NCBI GenBank assembly: GCA_029859455.1
Contig: JAOUDE010000071.1
Coordinates: forward strand, 1-10,379
Direction: 5' to 3'
DNA: 10,379 nucleotides
DNA from: Ignavibacteria bacterium
Lineage (GTDB): Bacteria > Bacteroidota > Ignavibacteria > UBA10030 > UBA6906
Shown here: positions 1 to 7,135 of the stretch, piece by piece
Position numbering within the stretch: position 1 is the stretch's first letter
Layout of the letters: each line of letters opens with the position of its first letter
Notes under the pieces: generated by a model
The model's input: the letters and a program-made list of their open reading frames with translations, nothing else
Database searches by the model: none
What the model was told of the DNA's origin: nothing
Position numbers and translations under genes: made by a program

Positions 1-312
1 GCCCTCTGCCTCCTGTTCGGTCCCACACCGCAGTGTTATCTCCTCTCCCGGTTTCAGATCAACCGGATGTGCGAGGGTGCCGATACGAATCTTCGGGCCC
101 TGGAGATCGAGCAGAATACCGATCTCCTGACCCTCCTTTCCCGCCGCCTGTCGGATCTTCCCGATCATTGTACGGTGATCCTCATGGTTTCCGTGCGAGC
201 AGTTCAGGCGCGCGACATCCATCCCCGCCCTGATGAGGTCGCCGATCAGAGCCGGGCTTTCCGTCGCAGGTCCGAGCGTACAGATGATTTTTGTCCGACC
301 GAAGTCAGGCAT
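1..312 (-). CDS. pyk: Pyruvate kinase, N-terminal part (cut by window start)
   Basis: Pyruvate kinase transfers phosphate from phosphoenolpyruvate to ADP in the last step of glycolysis, in the cytosol. The 104 visible residues are the start of the TIM-barrel A domain and the entry to the B domain. RTKIICTLGPATES (residues 6-19) is the family's opening motif. DVARLNCSHG (32-41) holds the Arg, Asn and Ser that bind nucleotide, K+ and substrate. DLQGPKIR (69-76) leads into the B domain, which is where the window ends. I chose the ATG at 310-312 because GAGG lies 5 nt upstream; an in-frame GTG sits directly before it and is possible. The gene follows the beta-propeller gene by 31 nt on the same strand, so it is probably the last or a late member of the ppx-led transcript. 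Family assignment is secure; allosteric class cannot be judged from this fragment. Confidence 0.95.
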   Translation of the reverse strand, partial: MPDFGRTKIICTLGPATESPALIGDLIRAGMDVARLNCSHGNHEDHRTMIGKIRQAAGKEGQEIGILLDLQGPKIRIGTLAHPVDLKPGEEITLRCGTEQEAEG

Positions 313-343
313 CACGGCCTCGTTCCTGTGCGCGATTGCACGT

Positions 344-1255
344 TCATTTGTCCTCCACCCGGTAAAGTGTCAGCGTTCCCTGCCCTCCCTGCCCATCATT
401 CGCAAGAATCATCGTATTGTCCGCTGTGAACGCGATTCCTTCCGGCTGCCGGTTCGCTTTTCCGGATATCTTCTGCTGATCCAGGATCTTCCCGTTTCTG
501 TCGGTTTCGATCATCAGCTGGCCGTCGGCCGAGATAATGAACAGAGTCCCTGCCGCGGGATGGAAAGCGAGGCCTGAGGGATTGAATTCTCCCTTCTTCG
601 CCTTCCTCTCGACTTCCTTCAGGGGGATCAGAAACCGCGGCACCTGTTCGAGCACTCGTTTCTTCAGATCGAATGCATAGATCGCCTTGAATCCCTTGTT
701 TCCCTTGCCGGAGTACTTCCTGCAGGCCAGGAGCAGACAGTCGGTCGCCGGATCATACTCGAGACCTTCGACATCATATTTCTCTGAGAGAAACGTTCGG
801 TAGAGCCTGAAATCAGCATATTTTCTGTCGCCCTTTTCCGCAAACTCAAACAATTCACCGCTGCTGTTCACCATGAACAGCGTATCTTCCCTGACGGCGA
901 TCCCTTCAAAGTCCTCTTCCATGAATCCACTGCCGACAGTGAACCGTTTGATGGTCTCTCCGGACCGGTAATCGATCTCATACACGATCGGTGATTCATC
1001 GTCGTGGCAGAAGAGGCGCCCGTCCCCGGTCATCGCAAGTCCCGATACCTCACTCAGTTTCGACGGTAGTTTGATCGTCGGAGGATCTTTCACCCCGAGG
1101 TCATAGCGTGCGAGCCACGATTCCTGCGCGACGGTATCCGAGGGGCTGTGTTGCCCGATCCGGGAGGAATCACTTTGTGCATTTCCGTACCAGAGCGGGA
1201 CACACTGGAGCACCAGACCAAGCAGGCCGACTGCCGGCAATCTGACAACACTCAT
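344..1255 (-). CDS. Exported SdiA-regulated (YjiK-like) beta-propeller protein
   Basis: The product has 303 residues. Residues 1-27 look like a Sec signal peptide (MSVVRLPAVGLLGLVLQCVPLWYGNAQ in outline: a positive charge, a hydrophobic core, cleavage near NAQ). The rest resembles the SdiA-regulated/YjiK family of secreted propellers. It shows recurrent blade motifs: SGLA (71-74), FEGIAV (116-121), VEGLEYDP (162-169), PSGLAFHP (226-233) and PEGIAF (271-276). The biochemical role of this family is not established; proposals rest on resemblance to esterase-like phytases and NHL propellers. An upstream in-frame start (1345) would add 30 residues inside sixA and bury the signal peptide, so I prefer the ATG at 1253-1255, which overlaps the sixA stop as ATGA. 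That overlap suggests translational coupling with sixA. VLQC at 15-18 resembles a lipobox, but Gln at -1 is atypical, so I do not call a lipoprotein. Confidence 0.8.
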   Translation of the reverse strand: MSVVRLPAVGLLGLVLQCVPLWYGNAQSDSSRIGQHSPSDTVAQESWLARYDLGVKDPPTIKLPSKLSEVSGLAMTGDGRLFCHDDESPIVYEIDYRSGETIKRFTVGSGFMEEDFEGIAVREDTLFMVNSSGELFEFAEKGDRKYADFRLYRTFLSEKYDVEGLEYDPATDCLLLACRKYSGKGNKGFKAIYAFDLKKRVLEQVPRFLIPLKEVERKAKKGEFNPSGLAFHPAAGTLFIISADGQLMIETDRNGKILDQQKISGKANRQPEGIAFTADNTMILANDGQGGQGTLTLYRVEDK

Positions 1256-1758
1256 CGAGCGACCCTTGTCAACACCCTGGGCGGCAGCATCCATTCGAGA
1301 ACGGCACTGCGTCCGTACACCAGCTGTGAAACACTCAGTCTGCACAGTCCGCCTTTCTTCATCGTGACGTGCATATCCGGCTTCCCGGAGAGCAGAACCG
1401 CGATCAGTTCGCTCAACGAAGGTTCATGGCCGCAGATCATCACACTTCCCCTCGCGCTATGGTTGTCCATGATCTCCCGGATCAGGTCTTCCTGATCGCC
1501 TCCGACCGCAAGGTGAGGGGTGAGAACAAGATCGCTCTTCAGTTTCAGGACCCGGTGCACGATTTCTGCTGTTTGCAACGCCCGGGGGAACGGGCTTGTG
1601 AGCAGCACATCAATATCGACGCCAAGCCGTTTCATCCCGCGTGCGATCCGCTCCATTTTCCGTGCTCCCCGCGGCGTGAGTGGGCGATCGCTGTCGCGCT
1701 CATAGCCCTCCGTGCCGTGTGGAACCGCGATCGCATGACGAAGAACATACAGGTCCAT
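1252..1758 (-). CDS. sixA: SixA-type phosphohistidine phosphatase (histidine phosphatase superfamily)
   Basis: This is a 168-residue cytosolic enzyme of the histidine phosphatase (phosphoglycerate mutase-like) superfamily, in the SixA branch. SixA removes phosphate from histidine residues, for example in Hpt domains or in the nitrogen PTS. The nucleophile motif is LRHA (residues 6-9, His8), with RHA in place of RHG as is common in SixA. SPFPRALQTAEI (55-66) carries the phosphate-binding Arg59, and ICGHEPSL (108-115) carries the second catalytic His111. The length matches the family. A TTG start two codons upstream (1764) is possible, but AGGGAG at 1765-1770 sits 6 nt from the ATG at 1756-1758, which favours the ATG. 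The gene lies 48 nt after ppx and overlaps the next gene by ATGA. The substrate here is unknown; a sugar-phosphate or nucleotide phosphatase of the same fold cannot be excluded. Confidence 0.88.
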   Translation of the reverse strand: MDLYVLRHAIAVPHGTEGYERDSDRPLTPRGARKMERIARGMKRLGVDIDVLLTSPFPRALQTAEIVHRVLKLKSDLVLTPHLAVGGDQEDLIREIMDNHSARGSVMICGHEPSLSELIAVLLSGKPDMHVTMKKGGLCRLSVSQLVYGRSAVLEWMLPPRVLTRVAR

Positions 1759-1764
1759 CAGCAA

Positions 1765-1770
1765 CTCCCT
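1765..1770 (-). promoter_or_regulatory. Ribosome binding site of sixA
   Basis: On the minus strand AGGGAG lies 6 nt upstream of the ATG at 1756-1758. It decides between that ATG and the TTG two codons upstream, which lies directly next to the motif and would leave no spacer. Confidence 0.6.
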
Positions 1771-1806
1771 GTTTCCCGAGACAACAATAACCGATGCCTC
1801 TCCGGC

Positions 1807-3318
1807 TTAATCACTGACAACCACTTTCGTACTGAAGATCTCCGTAAACAGGTCTGATTTTTTTGCCAGAGACCATCGTTCGAGAAGAAGATCTCCCTCT
1901 CCCTTAAGAGTGAGCGTCAGTTTCGGTTTTCTGAGCTGAACATCGAAGTCAGTTACCCGTGCAGAATGTTCGTTGTCCATGGCATCGGCAAGCCGGAGCA
2001 GGCCGGCCAGCTTTGAGACCACGACACGGTCTTTCGGGGATAGAACCCGGTACTGTTCATGCTGAGGCTTCGGGAACGACTTTCGATGATAACGCGCAAC
2101 ATTGGCCACGACTGCCATCTGTTCCGGGGTCAGCCCGATGATTGGTGTTGCATTCAGAAGATAGAGCGTGTGCTTGTGGTGCGCCGTCATGTTGATGAAA
2201 TGACCGATATCATGCAACAACGCAGCGACCTCCAGCAGAAGACGGTATTCCAGGGTCAGGCGGTGAATCGGCCTCGTCTCATCGAACAGTTTTGCGGCGT
2301 GTTTTGCAGTCGTCACTCCGTGCTGCTCATCAAACATGTACTTTCTGCCGATCTGGAGCGCGGAAGCCATCACCTGATCGCGGTGGGCAGCTTTCTTTTC
2401 TCCGTAGAGCTCCTGGATCATGTCGATCAGGAGACCGTCCTTCAGGCCGACACCAGGAATCTGCATCTCCGAGACCTGCGCGACCTTCAGAATCTTCTGA
2501 ACAACAATCGATGCCGGTACGATCACATCGGCACGATCAGGCCGAAGGAGCAGTTCCTGGATTCGCTGCTCATAGGTCATTCCCTGCAGTTTCTTCACGA
2601 GTGTATCCAGTTCATCGGCAAGAAGCAGTGCATTGCTTTCCTTTCCGAGAACATCCCGTCGGAGATCGCCGAGAGATTCTATATTCCCTCCCGTACCGAT
2701 GCAGACGTCGATCGTACGGGACCCGATCTCTTTCTGAATCCGTTTTTGCGCGGCATCCGCATATTCCCGGACGAGCTGATTGAACTTCTTGGTCCCGTGC
2801 CGTTTCTCTTCGAGCACCTGGAGAAGCCGGACAGCCCCCATACGGAAGCTCTCGGTCGTCATGATCTGTCCGTCCGAGGTCAGCGTGATCTCGGCACTTC
2901 CGCCGCCGATATCTATCAGCATTCCCAGCTTCCCCTTCAGCGGAATTCTGGCCGCTACCGCAAGATGGATCAGCCTGGCTTCCTCCTCGGGTCCAATCAC
3001 CGAGAGTTCGATTCCCGAGGCCTGCGCGACCCGGTCCACGAAGATGTCGCTGTTCGAAGCCTCCCGTGCGGCGCTGGTGGCAACCGCTCTGGTCCATTTC
3101 ACCGCATGCTGATCGATCAGCTCCTTGAACCGGCGGAATGCTTCCTCTGCCCGCTCGATCGTTTCATCGGGAATCTGACCGCCGGCGAAGACCTCCTGCC
3201 CGAGGCGAACCGGCTCTCTGACGGACTCCTTGATGGTCTGTTTTCGATCCGCGTCGATTTCACCGATGATCAGCCGGAACCCGTTGGACCCGACGTCGAT
3301 CGCGGCAAGTGTAGGCAT
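1807..3318 (-). CDS. ppx: Exopolyphosphatase / guanosine pentaphosphate phosphatase (Ppx/GppA family) with HD domain
   Basis: The 503-residue length matches full-length Ppx and GppA. These cytosolic enzymes release phosphate from inorganic polyphosphate and/or convert pppGpp to ppGpp. The N-terminal half has the ASKHA fold: AAIDVGSNGFRL (residues 5-16) is phosphate-binding loop 1, IGPEEEARLI (108-117) is the catalytic glutamate region, and LIDIGGGSAEI (134-144) is phosphate-binding loop 2. The C-terminal half is HD-like, with LLEVAALLHDIGHFI (361-375; His369-Asp370) followed by histidines at 380-383. The sequence does not separate Ppx from GppA. A TTG start five codons upstream (3333) is possible; neither start has a clear Shine-Dalgarno sequence, and I prefer the ATG because family members start next to the DxGSN loop. 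A strong promoter lies about 50 bp upstream, so this gene probably heads its own transcript with sixA, the propeller gene and pyk. Confidence 0.93.
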   Translation of the reverse strand: MPTLAAIDVGSNGFRLIIGEIDADRKQTIKESVREPVRLGQEVFAGGQIPDETIERAEEAFRRFKELIDQHAVKWTRAVATSAAREASNSDIFVDRVAQASGIELSVIGPEEEARLIHLAVAARIPLKGKLGMLIDIGGGSAEITLTSDGQIMTTESFRMGAVRLLQVLEEKRHGTKKFNQLVREYADAAQKRIQKEIGSRTIDVCIGTGGNIESLGDLRRDVLGKESNALLLADELDTLVKKLQGMTYEQRIQELLLRPDRADVIVPASIVVQKILKVAQVSEMQIPGVGLKDGLLIDMIQELYGEKKAAHRDQVMASALQIGRKYMFDEQHGVTTAKHAAKLFDETRPIHRLTLEYRLLLEVAALLHDIGHFINMTAHHKHTLYLLNATPIIGLTPEQMAVVANVARYHRKSFPKPQHEQYRVLSPKDRVVVSKLAGLLRLADAMDNEHSARVTDFDVQLRKPKLTLTLKGEGDLLLERWSLAKKSDLFTEIFSTKVVVSD

Positions 3319-3431
3319 CAGAATGAATGGCAAGATGTTGTGAGGAAACAGCGTTCGGACTGGCGCAATATACGGACACCATCCGAGGATATCAAAGAGG
3401 TGTTCTCGTCATCCTGCAAGGGTCACCTTCC
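3319..3431 (-). other. Intergenic region between the antiporter gene and ppx
   Basis: This 113 bp gap separates the stop of the antiporter gene from the start of ppx on the same strand. It holds the ppx promoter described separately. I looked for a rho-independent terminator for the upstream operon and found only a 4 bp stem around 3417-3428 with no following T-tract, so read-through into ppx is possible. Confidence 0.6.
3367..3395 (-). promoter_or_regulatory. Predicted sigma-70 promoter of ppx
   Basis: On the minus strand, TTGATA (3390-3395) and TATATT (3367-3372) are separated by exactly 17 bp. Each hexamer differs by one base from the consensus TTGACA and TATAAT. Transcription would start near 3360, giving a leader of about 40 nt before the ppx ATG. 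The position, in the only sizeable gap of the minus-strand block, agrees with a promoter that separates ppx-sixA-propeller-pyk from the opcA operon. Confidence 0.65.
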
Positions 3432-5420
3432 TCATTCGGTTTCCGCGGACCCCTCGAGAAGCTGGAACGCCTTTTCGATGTGCGCGTGACTTCCGACAAG
3501 GACAAGGGAATCGCCCGGCTGGATGATTGAATCGGGAGCAGGGTTCGTGTTCGGCTCTTCCCCCCGAACGACGGCAATCACCGTGACGCCGGTTCTGTTC
3601 CTGAGGTCGAGCTGTCGGATGCTTGCCCCGCATGAGGGACTCCCCTCCTGCACGAGGAATACCTCGGTCGTCCCGGCCGTCAGCCACTGCATCAGCTTCT
3701 CCGATACAACCGGAACACTCGTCTTGGATCGAAGCACCTCATAGCGTTCACCGCGGAGAAGTTTTTCCTGCGCGTTGATCACATTGCGTGCAACGCGATA
3801 GTGCTCCAGCACGCGAACGAAGATCTCGATCGAGGCTTCCAGCTCCTCCGGGACCACCTGATCCGCACCGACCCTGTGCAATTCCTCTATGTCGGCAACC
3901 CTGTCGGTCCTTACGATCACATCGGTGTCGTCGTTCATTTGTTTCACGAGACGGATCCCCCGTTGAACGGCAACCGGATCGGTTATCATGAACACGACAA
4001 TACCGGCAGTACCGGCATGACATTTCTCCATGATCTCAAGTCGGGTGCAATCACCGTAGATGATCCGCTCTCCTGCCTGCGTGGCGCGCCGCACAATCTC
4101 CCCGCTGATCTCGACGATGACATATGGAATCCCGGTTTCCTTCAGCACCCGGGCCAGATAGGTTCCGCCGAGTCCGTAGCCCACAACCACAACATGGTCC
4201 GAGAGAGGCCGGGCAGGTTCCGGCGGTACCGATTTTCTGCCGATACCCCCGGGCAACCACCCCCCGATCACCAGATCAAGTCGTGGAGCTATATTGATCA
4301 ACAGGGGAGTCGCCATCATTGTAAAGATCGAAGCGGAAAGAAAGGTCTGATACAGGCTCTCCTCCAGCAGACCAAACCGCTCGCCGACTTTGAAGAGCAC
4401 AAAGGAGAATTCTCCCACCTGTGCCAGAGAAACCCCGGTGATGATCGCGACCCTCAGCGGGTATTTCATGAACAGAACGACACCGGCGACAACGGCTGAT
4501 TTCAAAACAAGAATCAGGATGCTTGCCAGCAGAATAAGCGGCAGGTTTCCAGCTACATAAGAGATATTCAACAACATACCGATCGAAATGAAAAAGAGAC
4601 TGCTGAATACGTCGCGGAACGGAGAGACTTCGGCAACCACCTGGTGGCTGTACTCCGACTCGGAAATGAGAATCCCTGCGAGGAAGGAGCCGAGCGCAAG
4701 GGAAAAGCCGAAGCTCTCGGTCAGGAGCGCCAGCCCGAGACAGATGGCAAGCGAACCCAGGATAAACAGTTCCCGGATCTGTTGTCGGACAATGGCATAC
4801 AACAGGCGGGGCATCACGAACCGAGCTGTTACAAACACGGCAACGATGATCAGAATGACACCCACAAGCCTCAGAAGGACTGAACCCGCCGGTGCAGACT
4901 CGTCCGCGGCAAGGACTGGAAGGAGCATGATCATCACCACCGCAAGGATGTCCTGGAAGAGGAGCATACCGATCACGAGCTTTCCCTGCTCGGAATCGAT
5001 CTCTCTCCTCTGCGTGAACAGCTTCAGGACGATCGCCGTACTGCTCAGAGTGAGGAGGAGGCCCAGGTAGAGAGACTGCGACACCGCGGAACCGAGTATG
5101 AACGCCGTCCCGCCGCCGATCAGGATCGTCAACGTCGATTGCAGGGAGCCTCCCATGAACAACGGACGTCCGATCTTCCGCAGACGATCAAGAGAAAACT
5201 CGAGACCGATCGCAAAGAGGAGCATCGCCACTCCGATCTCGGCGAAAATCTCAACGATCTCTTGTTGACGGACAAACGAGAAGCCGAAAGGCCCGATCAG
5301 AATTCCGGTCAGAAGGAAGCCGACCACGGGGGGGATGCGGATCTGTGTGCATACGGTAATCACGACGACCGAAGCCGCGATGATAATCACAAAATCTTTC
5401 AGAAAGGGGATCTCAGGCAT
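3432..5420 (-). CDS. KefB/KefC-type monovalent cation:proton antiporter (CPA2) with RCK N and C domains
   Basis: The 662-residue product has three parts. Residues 1 to about 385 are a hydrophobic CPA2 Na+/H+-exchanger domain with about 12-13 membrane segments; it includes the GFLLTGILIGPFG segment (34-46) and LLFQDILAV (153-161), which matches the Gln-Asp ion site of Kef systems. Residues 408 to about 545 are an RCK-N (TrkA-N) Rossmann domain with GYGLGG (414-419) and an acidic Glu437 at the end of the second strand, as expected for NAD(H) binding. Residues 575-655 are an RCK-C (TrkA-C) domain. Related proteins exchange K+ or Na+ for H+ across the inner membrane under nucleotide or thiol control. 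I cannot tell ion preference, and I see no separate KefF/KefG-type partner. The gene starts 8 nt after the deiodinase-like gene, so the two are probably cotranscribed. Its ATG has only a weak AG-rich region upstream, which fits translational coupling. Confidence 0.93.
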   Translation of the reverse strand: MPEIPFLKDFVIIIAASVVVITVCTQIRIPPVVGFLLTGILIGPFGFSFVRQQEIVEIFAEIGVAMLLFAIGLEFSLDRLRKIGRPLFMGGSLQSTLTILIGGGTAFILGSAVSQSLYLGLLLTLSSTAIVLKLFTQRREIDSEQGKLVIGMLLFQDILAVVMIMLLPVLAADESAPAGSVLLRLVGVILIIVAVFVTARFVMPRLLYAIVRQQIRELFILGSLAICLGLALLTESFGFSLALGSFLAGILISESEYSHQVVAEVSPFRDVFSSLFFISIGMLLNISYVAGNLPLILLASILILVLKSAVVAGVVLFMKYPLRVAIITGVSLAQVGEFSFVLFKVGERFGLLEESLYQTFLSASIFTMMATPLLINIAPRLDLVIGGWLPGGIGRKSVPPEPARPLSDHVVVVGYGLGGTYLARVLKETGIPYVIVEISGEIVRRATQAGERIIYGDCTRLEIMEKCHAGTAGIVVFMITDPVAVQRGIRLVKQMNDDTDVIVRTDRVADIEELHRVGADQVVPEELEASIEIFVRVLEHYRVARNVINAQEKLLRGERYEVLRSKTSVPVVSEKLMQWLTAGTTEVFLVQEGSPSCGASIRQLDLRNRTGVTVIAVVRGEEPNTNPAPDSIIQPGDSLVLVGSHAHIEKAFQLLEGSAETE

Positions 5421-5428
5421 CGGTCTTT

Positions 5429-6133
5429 CTATGCTCCATTCTCGTTGGTTTCCGCTCCCGGGACATTGCGGACCAGAATCTGGTCGATATCCTTGCGGGC
5501 GATGTCCGGTACATTCGCACTCGCGGCAGGATAGCCGACAGGAATGAGCAGGTATGGAACTTCATTCGACGGGCGTTTGAGAATCTTCTGGAGAAAGTTC
5601 ATCGGACTCGGTGTGTGGGTCAGCGAGACCAGCCCCGCCTGATGAATGGCGGCCAGCAGAAACCCGCACGCGATTCCGACCGATTCCTCGGTATAATAGT
5701 TCTTCTTCCGCACTCCATCCTCAATGCGGAAGCGTTCCTTAAAAACGACAATGAGACACGGGGCAACCTCCAGAAACTCCTTGTGCCAGTCGGTCCCCAG
5801 TTCGGCGAGATCCTCGAGCCACGATTGCGGCATCCGGTGCTCGTAGCTCTCCTTCTCTTCCTTCTCAGCTGCGACTCTGATCTGACGCTTGATCGCGGGA
5901 TCATCAACAATGACGAATTTCCATGGCTGTTTGTTCGCGCCGGACGGCGCAGTTCCGGCGGTCCGGATCAGCTCCTCGAGGAGGGCCCGGGGAACAGGCC
6001 TGGGTGAGTAGTCCCTCACAGTCCTCCGGCGCTCACACATCTCACGAAAGGCCCGCGCCCGCTCAAGCATTTCCTCCGGCGAATGCTCCTGAAACAAAAG
6101 GGGCTTCATCGGAGGTGGTTTTCTATTCGGCAT
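5429..6133 (-). CDS. Iodotyrosine deiodinase-like FMN reductive dehalogenase (nitroreductase superfamily)
   Basis: The 234-residue product is a nitroreductase-fold flavoprotein closest to the iodotyrosine deiodinase (IYD) branch, whose members use reduced FMN to remove halogen from mono- and di-halotyrosines. ERRRTVRDYS (residues 34-43) is the FMN-phosphate motif and TAPSGANKQPWKFVIV (61-76) is the IYD-type flavin/substrate loop. The active-site lid keeps Glu93, Tyr97 and Lys118 with the spacing of the human zwitterion-binding triad Glu157, Tyr161 and Lys182. The C-terminal part (LLPVGYP-like, then VPDIARK) is also IYD-like. No membrane anchor is present, unlike the vertebrate enzyme, so it should be soluble and dimeric. 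The ATG at 6131-6133 follows GAGG by 4 nt; an internal ATG eight codons later lacks such a site. It starts 6 nt after glk and ends 8 nt before the antiporter. The physiological substrate in bacteria is unknown; another nitroreductase activity is possible. Confidence 0.85.
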   Translation of the reverse strand: MPNRKPPPMKPLLFQEHSPEEMLERARAFREMCERRRTVRDYSPRPVPRALLEELIRTAGTAPSGANKQPWKFVIVDDPAIKRQIRVAAEKEEKESYEHRMPQSWLEDLAELGTDWHKEFLEVAPCLIVVFKERFRIEDGVRKKNYYTEESVGIACGFLLAAIHQAGLVSLTHTPSPMNFLQKILKRPSNEVPYLLIPVGYPAASANVPDIARKDIDQILVRNVPGAETNENGA

Positions 6134-6139
6134 CCTGCC

Positions 6140-7135
6140 TCATGTTCTGGAATTCCTGTCCGGATTCATCAATGCATAATGGGCAGCACCAAACAACGCC
6201 GCCTTGTCATTCAGAATCACTGCGACCGGGATCTGCGTCAGGAGGTCCCTGTAGCGTCCCTTCTCCATACATGCCTCGAGGAACCGGGGCGTTTGGAGTT
6301 CCGCGGCGATTCTGGGCGCGATCCCTCCACCGATGTACATTCCTCCGGTAGCAAGGACCTTGAGCGCAAGATTTCCGGTTTCTGCCCCGTACACCGATAC
6401 GAACTCATCGAGCGACTCACGGCAGACATGATCGGTTCCCGCCAGGGCGGCTTCAACGATCGCTGCCGACGGGTCACCGGCTGCAAACGCCTCAGTCAGC
6501 CAGGGAGGTTCCGGATTCCCGGATCTCGTCCGGAAGAAGCGATAGAGATTTCGAAGACCCGGGCCCGACACAAGACGCTCATAACTGACACGCCCGAATT
6601 CCGCGCCAAGAAAACGAAGCAGCTCGATCTCCATCTCATTTCTTGGGCCAAAGTCGGTGTGCCCGCCCTCCGAGGCGAGCGCCCGGTACTCGGTGCCGGT
6701 CCAAACAAGCGCCCCCTCACCAAGGCCGGTCCCTGCGGCAATGACGCCGATCGTTCCATGTTCCCGCGGAGCACCTTTGTTCAGGAATCTGATATCCTCC
6801 GGTTTCATCCGGAGTACTCCATACGCCGTTGCCTGGAGGTCGTTGATCAGACCAACGGACGGAATTCCAAGTTGCTTCGCAACAACAGCGGAATCGATTG
6901 TCCAGCGAAGGTTTGTGGTCCGGACCACGCCGTTGACGACAGGTCCCGGCACCCCGAAGGATGCGGCCGTGACACGATGAGGCAAGGAGCCGACAAAGGC
7001 GGCGATCACTTCTTCGAACGAGGAGAAATCCCGGGTCCGGTAAGTCTCCGATCCCCTTATTTCGAGGGTTCGGACAGAGGGTTCTACGAATGCCAGGTTG
7101 ATCTTGGTACCGCCGACATCTCCGGCAAGAATCAT
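6140..7135 (-). CDS. glk: Glucokinase (group A, proteobacterial Glk type)
   Basis: Glk phosphorylates glucose with ATP to glucose-6-phosphate in the cytosol. The 331-residue product has the ASKHA layout. AGDVGGTKINLAF (residues 4-16) is the ATP phosphate loop, and ASFGVPGPV (58-66) follows. LINDLQATAYG (96-106) carries the catalytic base Asp99. IAAGTGLGEGAL (132-143) is the second phosphate loop, EGGHTDFGP (156-164) and Glu186 supply glucose ligands, and ATGGMYIGGGIAPRI (262-276) is the adenosine-side motif. These match the E. coli Glk family rather than ROK kinases, which carry a CxCGxxGC zinc motif absent here. The start at 7133-7135 is supported by AAAGGAG four nt upstream and by ATGA overlap with pgl; a longer frame to 7180 would add 15 residues before the conserved start. 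It feeds the G6P dehydrogenase step implied by opcA and pgl. Confidence 0.96.
   Translation of the reverse strand: MILAGDVGGTKINLAFVEPSVRTLEIRGSETYRTRDFSSFEEVIAAFVGSLPHRVTAASFGVPGPVVNGVVRTTNLRWTIDSAVVAKQLGIPSVGLINDLQATAYGVLRMKPEDIRFLNKGAPREHGTIGVIAAGTGLGEGALVWTGTEYRALASEGGHTDFGPRNEMEIELLRFLGAEFGRVSYERLVSGPGLRNLYRFFRTRSGNPEPPWLTEAFAAGDPSAAIVEAALAGTDHVCRESLDEFVSVYGAETGNLALKVLATGGMYIGGGIAPRIAAELQTPRFLEACMEKGRYRDLLTQIPVAVILNDKAALFGAAHYALMNPDRNSRT

Noticed and set aside
3417..3428. Short palindrome AAGG-N4-CCTT after the antiporter gene as a terminator
   Set aside because: Four-base stem, overlaps poorly with any T-tract, and therefore not a credible rho-independent terminator.
2059..3489. A 476-codon open frame on the plus strand opposite ppx
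   Set aside because: Its translation shows no recognisable motif and is rich in His, Arg and Asp as expected for an antisense frame of a GC-rich gene. The minus strand carries the full set of Ppx/GppA motifs.
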